A stretch of DNA of 64,000 nt from Corella eumyota (Eukaryota > Chordata > Ascidiacea > Phlebobranchia > Corellidae), in the NCBI GenBank assembly GCA_963082875.1, contig OY720101.1:13973671-14037670 (forward strand), in the 5' to 3' direction. Every line of letters starts with the position of its first letter. The stretch's first letter is position 1. The translations under genes and the position numbers were made by a program. The notes below the pieces were generated by a model. The model was not told the DNA's origin, did not search any database, and worked only from the letters and a program-made list of their open reading frames with translations. Of the stretch, positions 11,569 through 21,570 are shown piece after piece.

Positions 11569-12783
11569 AATTTTTCTATCTTGAAATAACGTGCGTCTTT
11601 CCTAAGGTATTTTAACAAATAATATAATATATTGGAAAAGTTTCAACGATTTTTCAAAAATCGAAATTGTGCGTCATGGCGGGTGTGTAACCTCAGGTCA
11701 AAACGAGCTTTCATTTCCAAACAGCGCGTGTTGCCAAATCTTGACTTTTAATCTACAGTTTTAAACATTTAAAACCAAACTAACTTAAAAATTTTAATAA
11801 AATAATTAATTATAGTATTAGTTATTACATTTAAACCTATATAACTTTATAGTTTTGTCTAATTTTTCTAATTTTTAATAACATTATTAAGTTTTTTGGC
11901 AACACTTTATTGCCGCTGAGGTAACTCCAGTTCAATCTACAAACGTGCGCCGGTCGCCTGTTCATGAGTCGCAAATTTTCTAAAGCAAAATGTCGTCATC
12001 GTTTTTATCCTTGGATTTCTATAAAATTATGGTTAAGTTTGGCATTGACCTTGGTACTGTATTATTATAATATCTCGCCATTCTAAGTCAGCTAAATTTC
12101 GTGGTTACTACGCCAGTAAGCGGGTTATTATACAAAAAATATTGCTGACATTTTTTTTAAATATATTTGTTTTGCTTTTTGAAAGTGTGTTGTTGTGTGG
12201 TCGTGGTATATTGTATTTATTTTACTGATTATGCCTAGACACTTACATGCATAATCATGGTGGTCATAAAATGTATATTAACATAACTGTCCTTGAATTA
12301 TTTAATTGAAAGTGACATTGTTTAAAAATTAATTCTTCGTATAAATACAAAACTGTTATTTCTTTTTTTAGTATACTTAATAAAATGCTTTGTTTGGTAA
12401 ATATGCCATGTTGTATATTGGTTTGGGGTAAGTACCTTATTCCCCTTAAAACCCTAAAATTTGAGCTAAAAAGGCAATTACCCACATTCTATACAACACC
12501 ATGTGACTTAAAAATTACTTATAAAAATGTTTTTCTACATAAATTGTTAAAAAAGGCATTTTTATATATATACTTATTTATCCTCAATGTGGGACAACTT
12601 TAAGACCTAAACATAGAGTAACGTCGGTTACCCCAAGCCAGTCTCGAGTTGACAGTTCGGGATATTATAAATTATAATTGCTAGATAATTAAATTGCTAA
12701 TAAGGTGTTGGCTTAATAAAAGTCCATACCAAGTATTTAACTTATATTTTTTTATTATCAGCATTTTATGTTTAAAAACTAAT
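11569..12783. promoter_or_regulatory. Divergent intergenic region, FASN / TRMT10A
   Basis: FASN starts leftward at 11568 and TRMT10A rightward at 12784, so this 1.2 kb holds both promoters and any 5' untranslated exons. I see no convincing TATA box or further exon. A partial reverse SINE occupies about 12570-12725. The stretch 11640-12030 is less AT-rich than its surroundings and is the likeliest core promoter area by position. This is inference only. Confidence 0.45.
12570..12725 (-). mobile_element. SINE copy, partial
   Basis: The reverse-oriented tail and middle of the composite SINE (TTTATCCTCAATGTGGGAC through CTAATAAGGTGTTGGCT). The tRNA-like head is missing. It ends about 60 bases before the TRMT10A start codon. 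Confidence 0.72.
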
Positions 12784-15570
12784 ATGTCAGATACTTTAGT
12801 AAATAACCATGATCATAAAATTGAAAATAATGTTTCTGAAAATAAGGATTTGGATCATAACTACAGAGGTAAAAATTTACATTTTTAAGTTTATATAAAA
12901 CTAAATGTTAATAAAACTTTGCATATTATACCAACTAAAAATAATTTAATTTTCTAGAAATGAATAAAGATGATTTACAAAATTTATTAGACTGTCCTAC
13001 CGTTTCGAAAAATCAGAAGAAAAAAATTGCAAAACAATTAAAATGGTTCAATCTTGCTGATGAAAGAAAGTAGGGTTTTTATTTTCTTTAAATTATAATC
13101 AAATTATGAAAAAATATAGGCACCTAATTAAGTTTGTATTATAATTAAACTTTTCATTTTTATAATTGCCTGATAATTTTGCTGCTAATTAAAGTGCTGG
13201 CTCAGCAAGAGTTTATACCGTTTATAGCACCTTACTCAAGGGCGCTACAGCATGAGAGCAGTGGAAATCGAAACCAAAGACTATATGTAGTGATACCATG
13301 TGTTCTGGCCACTACACCATTCTGCCAGTTTTATGTTAAAAAAACCTTTATTTATTTATAAACAGAGAACAACGCAAAAGGAAAAAACTGGTGTACAAAG
13401 AAAGAAATAGAATATATGGAAATAAACGAAAAAGGCTCGAAAAAGTGACAATTTCTGAGAACTTTGAAAGTCTAATTCATGTTGCAATTGATTTTAGTTT
13501 TGATGACTTGATGCAGAATAGAGATTTAAGAAAATTAGGAAAACAGATAGCATGGTGTTATAAAGAGAATAGAAGAGCAGTGTGCCCTTTACAGGTATTC
13601 ATCAACAGAACTTGTATATAATAATAAAATATACCTAATGTGGGAAGGATAACTTCATGGCCAGAACATAACATAACCGGCAGAATGGTGTAGTGGTAAG
13701 AACACTTGCTACACCACCATAAGGTTGTGGGTTCAATCCTCACTGCTTTCATGCTGTAGCGCCCTTGAGTAAGGTGCTATAAACGGTGTGAACTCCTGCT
13801 AAGCCAGCACTTAATCAGCCGCATAATTACCGGGCAATTATAATCTATAATATCCCAAACTGCCACAGGCAACTCGAGACTGGGTCGGATTAACTGATGT
13901 TACTTTATGTTGAGTTCCGCATTCGACTTTGCCACTTCGAGGATAAAAATATATAAAAAAAGGGCACGTTTCTTGTATGCGCTACAGCATAAAACTTGTG
14001 GGAATCGAACCCAGAAACTTATGTAGTGAAGCCAAGTGTTCTAACCATTACACCATGCTGCCAGTTTAAAATTACAATATCTAAATAAATATACTGTTTC
14101 ATTTTTCTGAGTTAATATTACCCGTTTTTATTTATTAAAATCTGTTTATATTTAGTATCATTTATGCGGTATGAGTGAGCGTCTAAAATCAATTCTGGAT
14201 CCTTCTTATGTGAATTGGGATTTACATTTTGATGCAAACATATACCAACAATTTTCCACTGAACAATTGGTTTATTTAACTGCAGAATCTACTAATACTT
14301 TAGATAAATTATGTCCGGGAAAAGTTTATGTTATTGGTGGTTTGGTAGATCATAATCATGAAAAGGTAATTTGTTTATTTATTTTTTATATGGGAAAGTC
14401 GACTTTACAGCCTAAACATAGAGTAACATCAGTTACCCCGACCCACTCGAGTTAACTTCGGCAGTTTGGGATATTATAGATTATAATTCCCCAATAATTA
14501 AGCCGCTGATTAAGTGTTGGCTCAGGAGGAGTATATACCATTTTTAGTGCCAAACTTAAAGGTGCTACAGCATGGGAGCAGTGGGGATCAAACCGAGGAC
14601 CTCATGTAGTAATTTTTAATGTGCGTTTGGTAGTTAAAGGTTATATATTTTTGTTTTATTTCTTAAGGGCATATGTGAAAAAAATGCAAAAGAGAAAAAT
14701 ATGGCAACTGCACGCTTGCCTTTAGATGAAAATATCAATATAAAAACAAGAAGGGTTTTAACTGTAAATCATGGTAAGTAAATAAAAAATTGAATCAAAA
14801 TATGCCTTATTATCAAAGGTGGGCACCAAATCGTTAATGCGTTAAACGTTAAATAACGAAGTTAAATGTTTTGTTAAAAGTTAACTTTTAAGTTAATTTT
14901 AAAAATCGTTATCGGACCTGTTAACTTTCGTTAAATTGTACTTCCGTTAAATTAAGCCCGTTAACTCAATATTTTACAAGTAAATCCATGGTAATATAAG
15001 GAATATATATGTTTAATATCGCCGTTTATCGGGTTTAAACGTTGCAATTTTTAAACGATGAAGTAATTACTATCCGGCCACTGTTATTTCGGCATTAGGC
15101 CTATGCCAGTTTTAAAAACTTCTTCTAAACCATTTTCGTCTAGTTAAAACATCGATTAAGAAAAAAACTATTTTTTTTATAAAAAAGGTAATTTCCTTAA
15201 TTGTTTTAATTAAATTTTAACGTTAACGTTCAACGATAACTTCCGTTACACTTGGTTTAATTTAACGAAAAAACATTAGCGAAGTTACTGTATTGTGTAA
15301 CGAATAACCATTTAACGAAGTTGCTTTTTTGATTAACTGTGCCCACCTATGCTTATTATATAATTGTTTAAATTATATTTTATTTTAGTTTTTGAAATTC
15401 TGCTTGCTTTTGCTGAATTAAAAGATTGGAAAAAGGCAATTTTAAAAGTTTTACCCCAGAAAAAATTAACTATACCAGAAAACTTGAAAAAAATTATAAA
15501 TGAAAAAGAAGAAAAATTAAAAGATGTTGTTTATGAAAACGAGAGTTTAAAAGAAACAAATGAAAAATAA
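12784..15570 (+). CDS. TRMT10A: tRNA (guanine-9-N1)-methyltransferase, TRMT10A type
   Basis: SPOUT-class methyltransferase that makes m1G at position 9 of tRNAs. Six exons: 12784-12868, 12958-13069, 13366-13594, 14156-14365, 14668-14773, 15389-15570. They join in phase to 307 residues. The first 90 residues are charged; the lysine-rich basic region (NQKKKIAKQLKWF, then QRKRKKL) is typical of the family before the catalytic domain. The SPOUT core shows IDFSFDDLM, LTAESTNTLDKL, and the signature VIGGLVDHNHEKG with the expected catalytic Asp, followed by LPLDENI and RRVLTVNHVFEILLAF. The C-terminus is lysine/glutamate-rich. Length fits TRMT10A better than the mitochondrial TRMT10C. The start is the Met of MSDTLVNNHD; an upstream exon cannot be excluded. 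Introns hold several SINEs and one MITE, and a poly(A) signal AATAAA is at 15746. Confidence 0.92.
13160..13330 (-). mobile_element. SINE copy, partial
   Basis: Middle and head of the composite SINE in reverse, from GCCTGATAATTTTGCTGC to CACCATTCTGCCAG, in TRMT10A intron 2. The distal tail is missing. It ends about 35 bases before the exon at 13366. Confidence 0.78.
13676..13954 (+). mobile_element. Composite tRNA-derived SINE (Cics-1-like)
   Basis: Full-length forward copy with head CGGCAGAATGGTGTAGTGG and tail TTCGAGGATAAAAATATATA, in TRMT10A intron 3. Confidence 0.86.
13972..14063 (-). mobile_element. SINE head fragment
   Basis: Only the tRNA-like head in reverse: CGCTACAGCATAAAACTTG through TACACCATGCTGCCAG. 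It is a second fragment in the same TRMT10A intron as the copy at 13676. Confidence 0.7.
14378..14620 (-). mobile_element. SINE copy, reverse, head truncated
   Basis: Reverse tail to the B-box-like region (AAACATAGAGTAACATCAG through GGGGATCAAACCGAGGACC), starting about 13 bases after the TRMT10A donor at 14365. Confidence 0.78.
14806..14813. repeat. 8-bp target-site duplication, left copy
   Basis: CTTATTAT directly precedes the MITE and is repeated exactly at 15352-15359. Eight bases is the hAT-superfamily length. Confidence 0.85.
14814..15351. mobile_element. hAT-type non-autonomous DNA transposon (MITE)
   Basis: A 538-bp element in the last TRMT10A intron. It begins CAAAGGTGGGCAC and ends GTGCCCACCTATG, giving a 13-bp terminal inverted repeat with one mismatch (CA[A/T]AGGTGGGCAC). 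It is flanked by a perfect 8-bp duplication, CTTATTAT. The interior has no reading frame of note. It is full of degenerate GTTAA/AACGTTAA motifs in both orientations. The element stops about 37 bases before the splice acceptor at 15388 and so leaves the polypyrimidine tract intact. Superfamily is assigned from TSD length and CA..TG ends; no transposase is present. Confidence 0.85.
15352..15359. repeat. 8-bp target-site duplication, right copy
   Basis: CTTATTAT, identical to 14806-14813. Confidence 0.85.
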
Positions 15571-16162
15571 CTTTTATAATTTTATGTTTTAATTTAATAT
15601 TATTCAAAAAACAATTTTTTATTTCTTTATTTTTTTCTCATTTTTTATTGCTATTTTTATCATTTTTTGATGCTATTTTTTTTTTATTACTGTAGCCCTA
15701 AGTTTGTCATTTTGTAGTGCAATTTAGTGTAATTTCTTTAATTTAAATAAAACAAAAATAGGTATAGGTTTACACGTTTAACCAGCAGCGTGGTGTAGTT
15801 TTTATAGACCCTTGGCTTTACTGCATGGGGTCTTGGTATTGATTCCTACTGTTTCTTGAATCGACCCAAAGCTCTGTAAATGTAAGCAGTATAAACCTCT
15901 GATAAGCCAAAAACACAAACTGTAGTTTAATTATTAGACGTTTCTTACAAATATTATCCTAAACAGCCAAAGTCAACTTAAGACTAGGTCAGGGTAACAA
16001 ATGTTACTCTATGTTTAGGTCGTAAAGTCGACTCTCTTATATCAAAGATACATAAATGAAAAATGGTTAAAAAATTTAAAAATAGCTTCATATTTTCGTG
16101 TTTAAAATTTTTTATTCAGTGCAAATGTAGCGACTAGTTTTTATTATAACTTTTCGATGGAA
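15571..16162. other. Convergent intergenic region, TRMT10A / TSSK-like kinase
   Basis: Holds both 3' ends. AATAAA on plus at 15746-15751 suits TRMT10A. TTTATT at 16111-16116, read on minus as AATAAA, lies about 50 bases after the kinase stop. A diverged forward SINE lies between them. Confidence 0.6.
15781..16056 (+). mobile_element. SINE copy, strongly diverged
   Basis: Head CAGCAGCGTGGTGTAGTTT and a tail resembling TATCAAAGATACATAAATG, with many substitutions compared with other copies, so probably older. Confidence 0.7.
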
Positions 16163-17107
16163 TTATCCAGTTTCGTCGGAATTTACAGTTAACGAAGACG
16201 ACCGCTCGCTACCAAATCCAGAGTCAGTTGTACTTATTACTGCCATTATCTCAACCTTCGGAATATTTTTCATCCATTTATGGTTGATAATATCAGGTAG
16301 TTTGTATCGTTTTTTCAACTCATAGCGTAGTATACCACTCACAAGGTTTTTAAAGGTTGGGTTAAGTTTTAGGTGCTTTGGAAATTGTATTGAAGTCAGT
16401 TGCTGGTCCTTAAGTAGCCTTGCAATGCTGCTATCACGAAAAGGCATAACACAACAAGCCATTATGAACAGTATAACACCCATGCTCCATATGTCAGGTA
16501 TAAAACCTTCGTAAGGCACACCTTTCAGTACTTCAGGTGCTGCGTAGGCTGCGCTGCCACAGAATGTCCTGCTTTTGTCGTCGTTTTCTATATTTCGCGC
16601 GAACCCAAAGTCAGCTATTTTAACTGTGTTGGTTTCGGTCAAAAGGATATTTTCGCATTTCAAGTCGCGGTGGATGATACTGTTTTTGTGTAGGTAATCA
16701 ACACCACAGCACATTTCCTTAAACAGTCGATGTGTTTCAAATTTAGTTAACGCTCCTTTTAGCCTAACATATTCCAGTAAATCGCCGTGTGCTGCTCTTT
16801 CTAAGGACATGTAAATTTTGTTGCCTTCTGAAAATACGTCGAACATTCTAATAATGTTATCGTGCTCCATAACTTCCATAATATCCCGTTCTCTGGGCCA
16901 AAATTTCTCAAGAAAATCTTTCGGAGCAGTAGTTCTGTTTATTATTTTTATAGCTACATGCTGACTCTCTGATTTCCCAGGCTGATTCCATAATGCTAGC
17001 TTAACTTTGGAATAACTACCCTCACCCAGCACCCTATCTAGTTCATACCCCTTATCTTTTAATATTACATCGTCGCTAGTAACGAGAGAGTTATTAATTC
17101 GACCCAT
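16163..17107 (-). CDS. TSSK-family serine/threonine kinase, intronless
   Basis: A 314-residue single-exon protein kinase. The glycine loop is LGEGSYSKVKLA (about residues 27-38), followed by VAIKIINR (catalytic Lys), HRDLKCENILL (catalytic loop), IADFGFAR (DFG) and FCGSAAYAAPEVLKGVPY (activation and P+1 loops). Those last residues and DIWSMGVILFIMACCVMPF are characteristic of testis-specific serine kinases (TSSK1/2-like), which act in spermatids. Lack of introns is usual for this family and suggests an old retrocopy origin. The start MGRINNSL is the only sensible Met before the kinase fold. The stop is followed by AATAAA (minus) at 16116-16111. Its upstream region is only 174 bases to the MULE insertion site, so the transposon sits in or near its promoter. 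The paralogue cannot be assigned without a tree. Confidence 0.9.
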   Translation of the reverse strand: MGRINNSLVTSDDVILKDKGYELDRVLGEGSYSKVKLALWNQPGKSESQHVAIKIINRTTAPKDFLEKFWPRERDIMEVMEHDNIIRMFDVFSEGNKIYMSLERAAHGDLLEYVRLKGALTKFETHRLFKEMCCGVDYLHKNSIIHRDLKCENILLTETNTVKIADFGFARNIENDDKSRTFCGSAAYAAPEVLKGVPYEGFIPDIWSMGVILFIMACCVMPFRDSSIARLLKDQQLTSIQFPKHLKLNPTFKNLVSGILRYELKKRYKLPDIINHKWMKNIPKVEIMAVISTTDSGFGSERSSSLTVNSDETG

Positions 17108-17280
17108 TTAGTTAAATCAGGCATTTTGGGGTCTCCAAAATATTTTAAAATCATTTATAAAAATTAAGTGGACATTTTATTATCAAAACAAACTACTGTG
17201 ATGTAATAAAACTCTGTGTATTTGTAGTAGTGCCAGGTTACCAGGAAAAAATATGACGTTTTGTAAATATTACGTATTGC

Positions 17281-17289
17281 GCTTTAGGG
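17281..17289. repeat. 9-bp target-site duplication, left copy
   Basis: GCTTTAGGG immediately outside the left terminal inverted repeat, repeated exactly at 26203-26211. Nine bases is the usual Mutator-like length. Confidence 0.93.
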
Positions 17290-17461
17290 GAGTCTGGCTT
17301 AATCAACCTGACCAAAATATCGTACGTGATTGGCTGTTGGTATTCTCTGTTGCGTAACAGTAATCTCTGTTCCGTAACACAAGAATAACAATATATGCTT
17401 TTAAATAACAATGGGAGTTTTTACCGCGTAAATCTAAAGAATTATTCAGTTATAAAATTTT
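17290..17461 (+). repeat. MULE left terminal inverted repeat, 172 bp
   Basis: Starts GAGTCTGGCTTAATCAACC and matches the reverse complement of 26031-26202 with about six mismatches. It includes the motifs GTGATTGGCTGTTGG and TTTACCGCGTAAA. Similarity ends sharply at about 17461. Confidence 0.95.
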
Positions 17462-17519
17462 ACGTTTGCATATATATGTTTGGAAAATTTTTGGAAAATT
17501 CTATGTTTGCAAATTTGAA

Positions 17520-18602
17520 ATGAACTTTTCAGGAAACACATTTGAGGGCCAGGTTTCTTTTTACACGGCAACAGGGGGAATGCAGGAGCATTTTAAAGCT
17601 CTTGCAAATCCCCCTGTTGCTCATAACCTGGCTCTCCTAGAATCTGGAGGAGGGATTGAAGATAAACTGTGAGTTATTTTTGCTGTTTTAATTTTTTTTT
17701 GCATTTTACTGAATTTAAAATAAATGTGTTGTTAAAAGTAACACTGCATTTTAAATATTTGGTAATTATGTTAGTGCAAAATGCTAATAAAGTTTATATT
17801 TTTTTAGAAAATCTACAAACAGTATCAAAAATAGACTTGGCGAGTAAGTTATTTTTTTTACATTGTTTTTTAAGCATTTTACTAAATCTAAAATAAATGA
17901 TGCTGTTAAAAGTAACACTGTTTTTTAAATATTTGGTAGACCTTTTAATTTATTGTAGTTATGTTAGTACAAAATTCTAATAAAGTATATATTTTTTTTA
18001 GAAAATCTGTACACGTTAAGGATAGACTTGGCGAGTAAGTTATTTTTTTATATTGTTTTTAAAATTTTTTTAAACATTTTACTAAATCTAAAATAAATGA
18101 TGCTGTTAAAAGTAGCACCGTTTTTTTAAATGTTTGGTAGACCTTTTAATTTATTGTAATTCTGTTAGTGCAAAATGCTTATACGGTATATATTTTTTTA
18201 AAGAAAAACAAATACACATGGAGGCAAGGGGGCTCGCTGGAGAAGACAGCAGAAGAGGGGATCGGCAGTAAAACCTGCTTGTTATTCAACATCAAAGTAA
18301 CTTCTTAAATTTATTTTACCGATTTAGAATGGTTTAAAAAACATTAAAACTTTTTTTGTAGATATGCAAGTGAAGACCGGAAAAGGTGGGTCAGTGGTGG
18401 GGGGACAGAAATGAACTATTTAAGTAAAAACTTGTACCCCTCTCCCACCACTGGCCCTCCGAACTGCCGAGCCCCTCTTTCTGTGAAGGACTCCAGCTCC
18501 CCCAAGCCTCCATCCAAAATAAAAGAATTTTTGTTTAAAACTGAGTGGTTTATAAAACCTAGGCGTTTAAAAGGTATAATAGTCATCGTACCTTCATTTT
18601 AA
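17520..18602 (+). CDS. MULE-borne gene of unknown function with duplicated mini-exons
   Basis: Not recognised. Five exons join in one phase: 17520-17668, 17808-17843, 18002-18034, 18204-18296, 18362-18602, giving about 183 residues. Every internal edge has an AG acceptor and GT donor, and all internal exons are symmetric (36, 33 and 93 nt, phase 2-2). Exons 2 and 3 are near copies of each other. Each encodes about a dozen residues ending RLGE (KSTNSIKNRLG, KSVHVKDRLGE), and their introns are also copies, so an exon-intron unit of about 190 bp was duplicated. Exon 4 is basic (KGARWRRQQKRG). The last exon is proline/serine-rich in its middle (LYPSPTTGPPNCRAPL). The start may instead be upstream in the same frame. 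The last exon could also splice out at about 18573. The paired RLG motifs and basic patch hint at nucleic-acid or adaptor binding, but this is weak inference. Confidence 0.6.
17670..18200. repeat. Tandemly duplicated intron-exon units, three copies
   Basis: Three consecutive introns share ATTTTACTRAATYTAAAATAA-type sequence (about 17700, 17878 and 18076), followed by GTTAAAAGTAACAC or a one-base variant, AATATTTGGTA or similar, and TTAGTRCAAAATNCTAATA, at spacings of about 175-200 bp. Two of the mini-exons they flank are also copies. This is the physical trace of the exon duplications. Confidence 0.8.
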
Positions 18603-18892
18603 GATGTTTTATAAGGGCAAATTGAGAATGGCAGCATTTTAACAAATTAAAAGTTATCAGTTATGAAAAAAAGTATCACTTTGATATTTGAAAGCTAGGA
18701 ATTAATAGAAACAAAAAACATCTAACCAAATTTAATTACTTTGTATTAAAGACTATAATCTAAGTAATAATCAAAGGTTTAATTTTTTTACTTTATTTTA
18801 TAACAACAATGTTTTAACAAAACTTGCCATTATCAATAAAAAAAACAAAAACTGCAAAGGTATTTACGGAACTAGGCCTGAATTATACATAT

Positions 18893-21552
18893 TTTAGACC
18901 ACATCTAAATAAGATCTCAACTTTTTATGCCTCCATTTCAGTCGGTCTTAACTTTGTTTGTTGTTGGGGCCATTTTAGACCACATCTAAATAAGATCTCA
19001 ACTTTTTATGCCTCCATTTCAGTCGGTCTTAGCTTTGCTTGTTGTTGGGGCCATTTTAGACCACATCTAAATAAGATCTCAACTTTTTATGCCTCCATTT
19101 CAGTCGGTCTTAGCTTTGCTTGTTGTTGGGGCCATCTCGGACCACATCTAAATAAGATCTCAACTTTTTATGCCTCCATTTCAGTCGGTCTTAGCTTTGC
19201 TTGTTGTTGGGGCCATCTCGGACCACATCTAAATAAGATCTCAACTTTTTATGCCTCCATTTCAGTCGGTCTTAGCTTTGCTTGTTGTTGGGGCCATCTC
19301 GGACCACATCTAAATAAGATCTCAACTTTTTATGCCTCCATTTCAGTCGGTCTTAACTTTGTTTGTTGTTGGGGCCATCTCAGACCACATCTAAATAAGA
19401 TCTCAACTTTTTATGCCTCCATTTCAGTCGGTCTTAGCTTTGTTTGTTGTTGGGGCCATTTTAGACCACATCTAAATAAGATCTCAACTTTTTATGCCTC
19501 CATTTCAGTCGGTCTTAACTTTGTTTGTTGTTGGGGCCATTTTAGAACACATCTAAATAAGATCTCAACTTTTTATGCCTCCATTTCAGTCGGTCTTAGC
19601 TTTGCTTGTTGTTGGGGCCATTTTAGACCACATCTAAATAAGATCTCAACTTTTTATGCCTCCATTTCAGTCGGTCTTAACTTTGTTTGTTGTTGGGGCC
19701 ATCTCAGACCACATCTAAATAAGATCTCAACTTTTTATGCCTCCATTTCAGTCGGTCTTAACTTTGTTTGTTGTTGGGGCCATCTCAGACCACATCTAAA
19801 TAAGATCTCAACTTTTTATGCCTCCATTTCAGTCGGTCTTAACTTTGTTTGTTGTTGGGGCCATCTCAGACCACATCTAAATAAGATCTCAACTTTTTAT
19901 GCCTCCATTTCAGTCGGTCTTAACTTTGTTTGTTGTTGGGGCCATCTCAGACCACATCTAATTAAGATCTCAACTTTTTATGCCTCCATTTCAGTCGGTC
20001 TTAGCTTTGCTTGTTGTTGGGGCCATCTCGGACCACATCTAAATAAGATCTCAACTTTTTATGCCTCCATTTCAGTCGGTCTTAACTTTGTTTGTTGTTG
20101 GGGCCATTTTAGACCACATCTAAATAAGATCTCAACTTTTTATGCCTCCATTTCAGTCGGTCTTAGCTTTGCTTGTTGTTGGGGCCATTTTAGACCACAT
20201 CTAAATAAGATCTCAACTTTTTATGCCTCCATTTCAGTCGGTCTTAACTTTGTTTGTTGTTGGGGCCATCTCAGACCACATCTAAATAAGATCTCAACTT
20301 TTTATGCCTCCATTTCAGTCGGTCTTAGCTTTGCTTGTTGTTGGGGCCATCTCGGACCACATCTAAATAAGATCTCAACTTTTTATGCCTCCATTTCAGT
20401 CGGTCTTAGCTTTGCTTGTTGTTGGGGCCATCTCGGACCACATCTAAATAAGATCTCAACTTTTTATGCCTCCATTTCAGTCGGTCTTAACTTTGTTTGT
20501 TGTTGGGGCCATTTTAGACCACATCTAAATAAGATCTCAACTTTTTATGCCTCCATTTCAGCCGGTCTTAGCTTTGCTTGTTGTTGGGGCCATTTTAGAC
20601 CACATCTAAATAAGATCTCAACTTTTTATGCCTCCATTTCAGTCGGTCTTAACTTTGTTTGTTGTTGGGGCCATCTCAGACCACATCTAAATAAGATCTC
20701 AACTTTTTATGCCTCCATTTCAGTCGGTCTTAACTTTGTTTGTTGTTGGGGCCATCTCAGACCACATCTAAATAAGATCTCAACTTTTTATGCCTCCATT
20801 TCAGTCGGTCTTAACTTTGTTTGTTGTTGGGGCCATCTCAGACCACATCTAATTAAGATCTCAACTTTTTATGCCTCCATTTCAGTCGGTCTTAGCTTTG
20901 CTTGTTGTTGGGGCCATCTCGGACCACATCTAAATAAGATCTCAACTTTTTATGCCTCCATTTCAGTCGGTCTTAACTTTGTTTGTTGTTGGGGCCATTT
21001 TAGACCACATCTAAATAAGATCTCAACTTTTTATGCCTCCATTTCAGTCGGTCTTAGCTTTGCTTGTTGTTGGGGCCATTTTAGACCACATCTAAATAAG
21101 ATCTCAACTTTTTATGCCTCCATTTCAGTTGGTCTTAACTTTGTTTGTTGTTGGGGCCATCTCAGACCACATCTAAATAAGATCTCAACTTTTTATGCCT
21201 CCATTTCAGTCGGTCTTAACTTTGTTTGTTGTTGGGGCCATCTCAGACCACATCTAAATAAGATCTCAACTTTTTATGCCTCCATTTCAGTCGGTCTTAA
21301 CTTTGTTTGTTGTTGGTGCCATCTCAGACCACATCTAAATAAGATCTCAACTTTTTATGCCTCCATTTCAGTCGGTCTTAACTTTGTTTGTTGTTGGGGC
21401 CATCTCAGACCACATCTAAATAAGATCTCAACTTTTTATGCCTCCATTTCAGTCGGTCTTAGCTTTGTTTGTTGTTGGGGCCATCTCAGACCACATCTAA
21501 ATAAGATCTCAACTTTTTATGCCTCCACTCCAGTCGGTCTTAACTTTGTTGC
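18893..21552. repeat. 81-bp satellite array, about 33 copies, inside the MULE
   Basis: Unit of 81 bp containing CACATCTAAATAAGATCTC, TATGCCTCCATTTCAGTCGG and GTTGTTGGGGCCAT. About 33 copies are nearly identical; variation is confined to a few positions (TTTTAGA/CTCAGA/CTCGGA and SFA/NFV-type codons). A private AATTAAG variant occurs at 19954 and 20845, exactly 891 bp (11 units) apart, and neighbouring units match at the same offset, so a block of the array was duplicated. The plus strand is open for 914 codons only because 81 is divisible by three. The array begins about 20 bases beyond the transposase stop, possibly in its 3' UTR. Confidence 0.95.
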
Positions 21553-21570
21553 TTTTAGCCCTGGGTAAAG

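Noticed and set aside
18893-21552. CRISPR-like array
   Set aside because: The units are contiguous with no variable spacers, in a eukaryotic transposon.
18824-21568. Plus-strand 914-codon open frame
   Set aside because: It is the 81-bp satellite, open only because 81 is divisible by three. Its last part is antisense to the PHD-like region of the transposase gene. A translated product is not excluded but unsupported.
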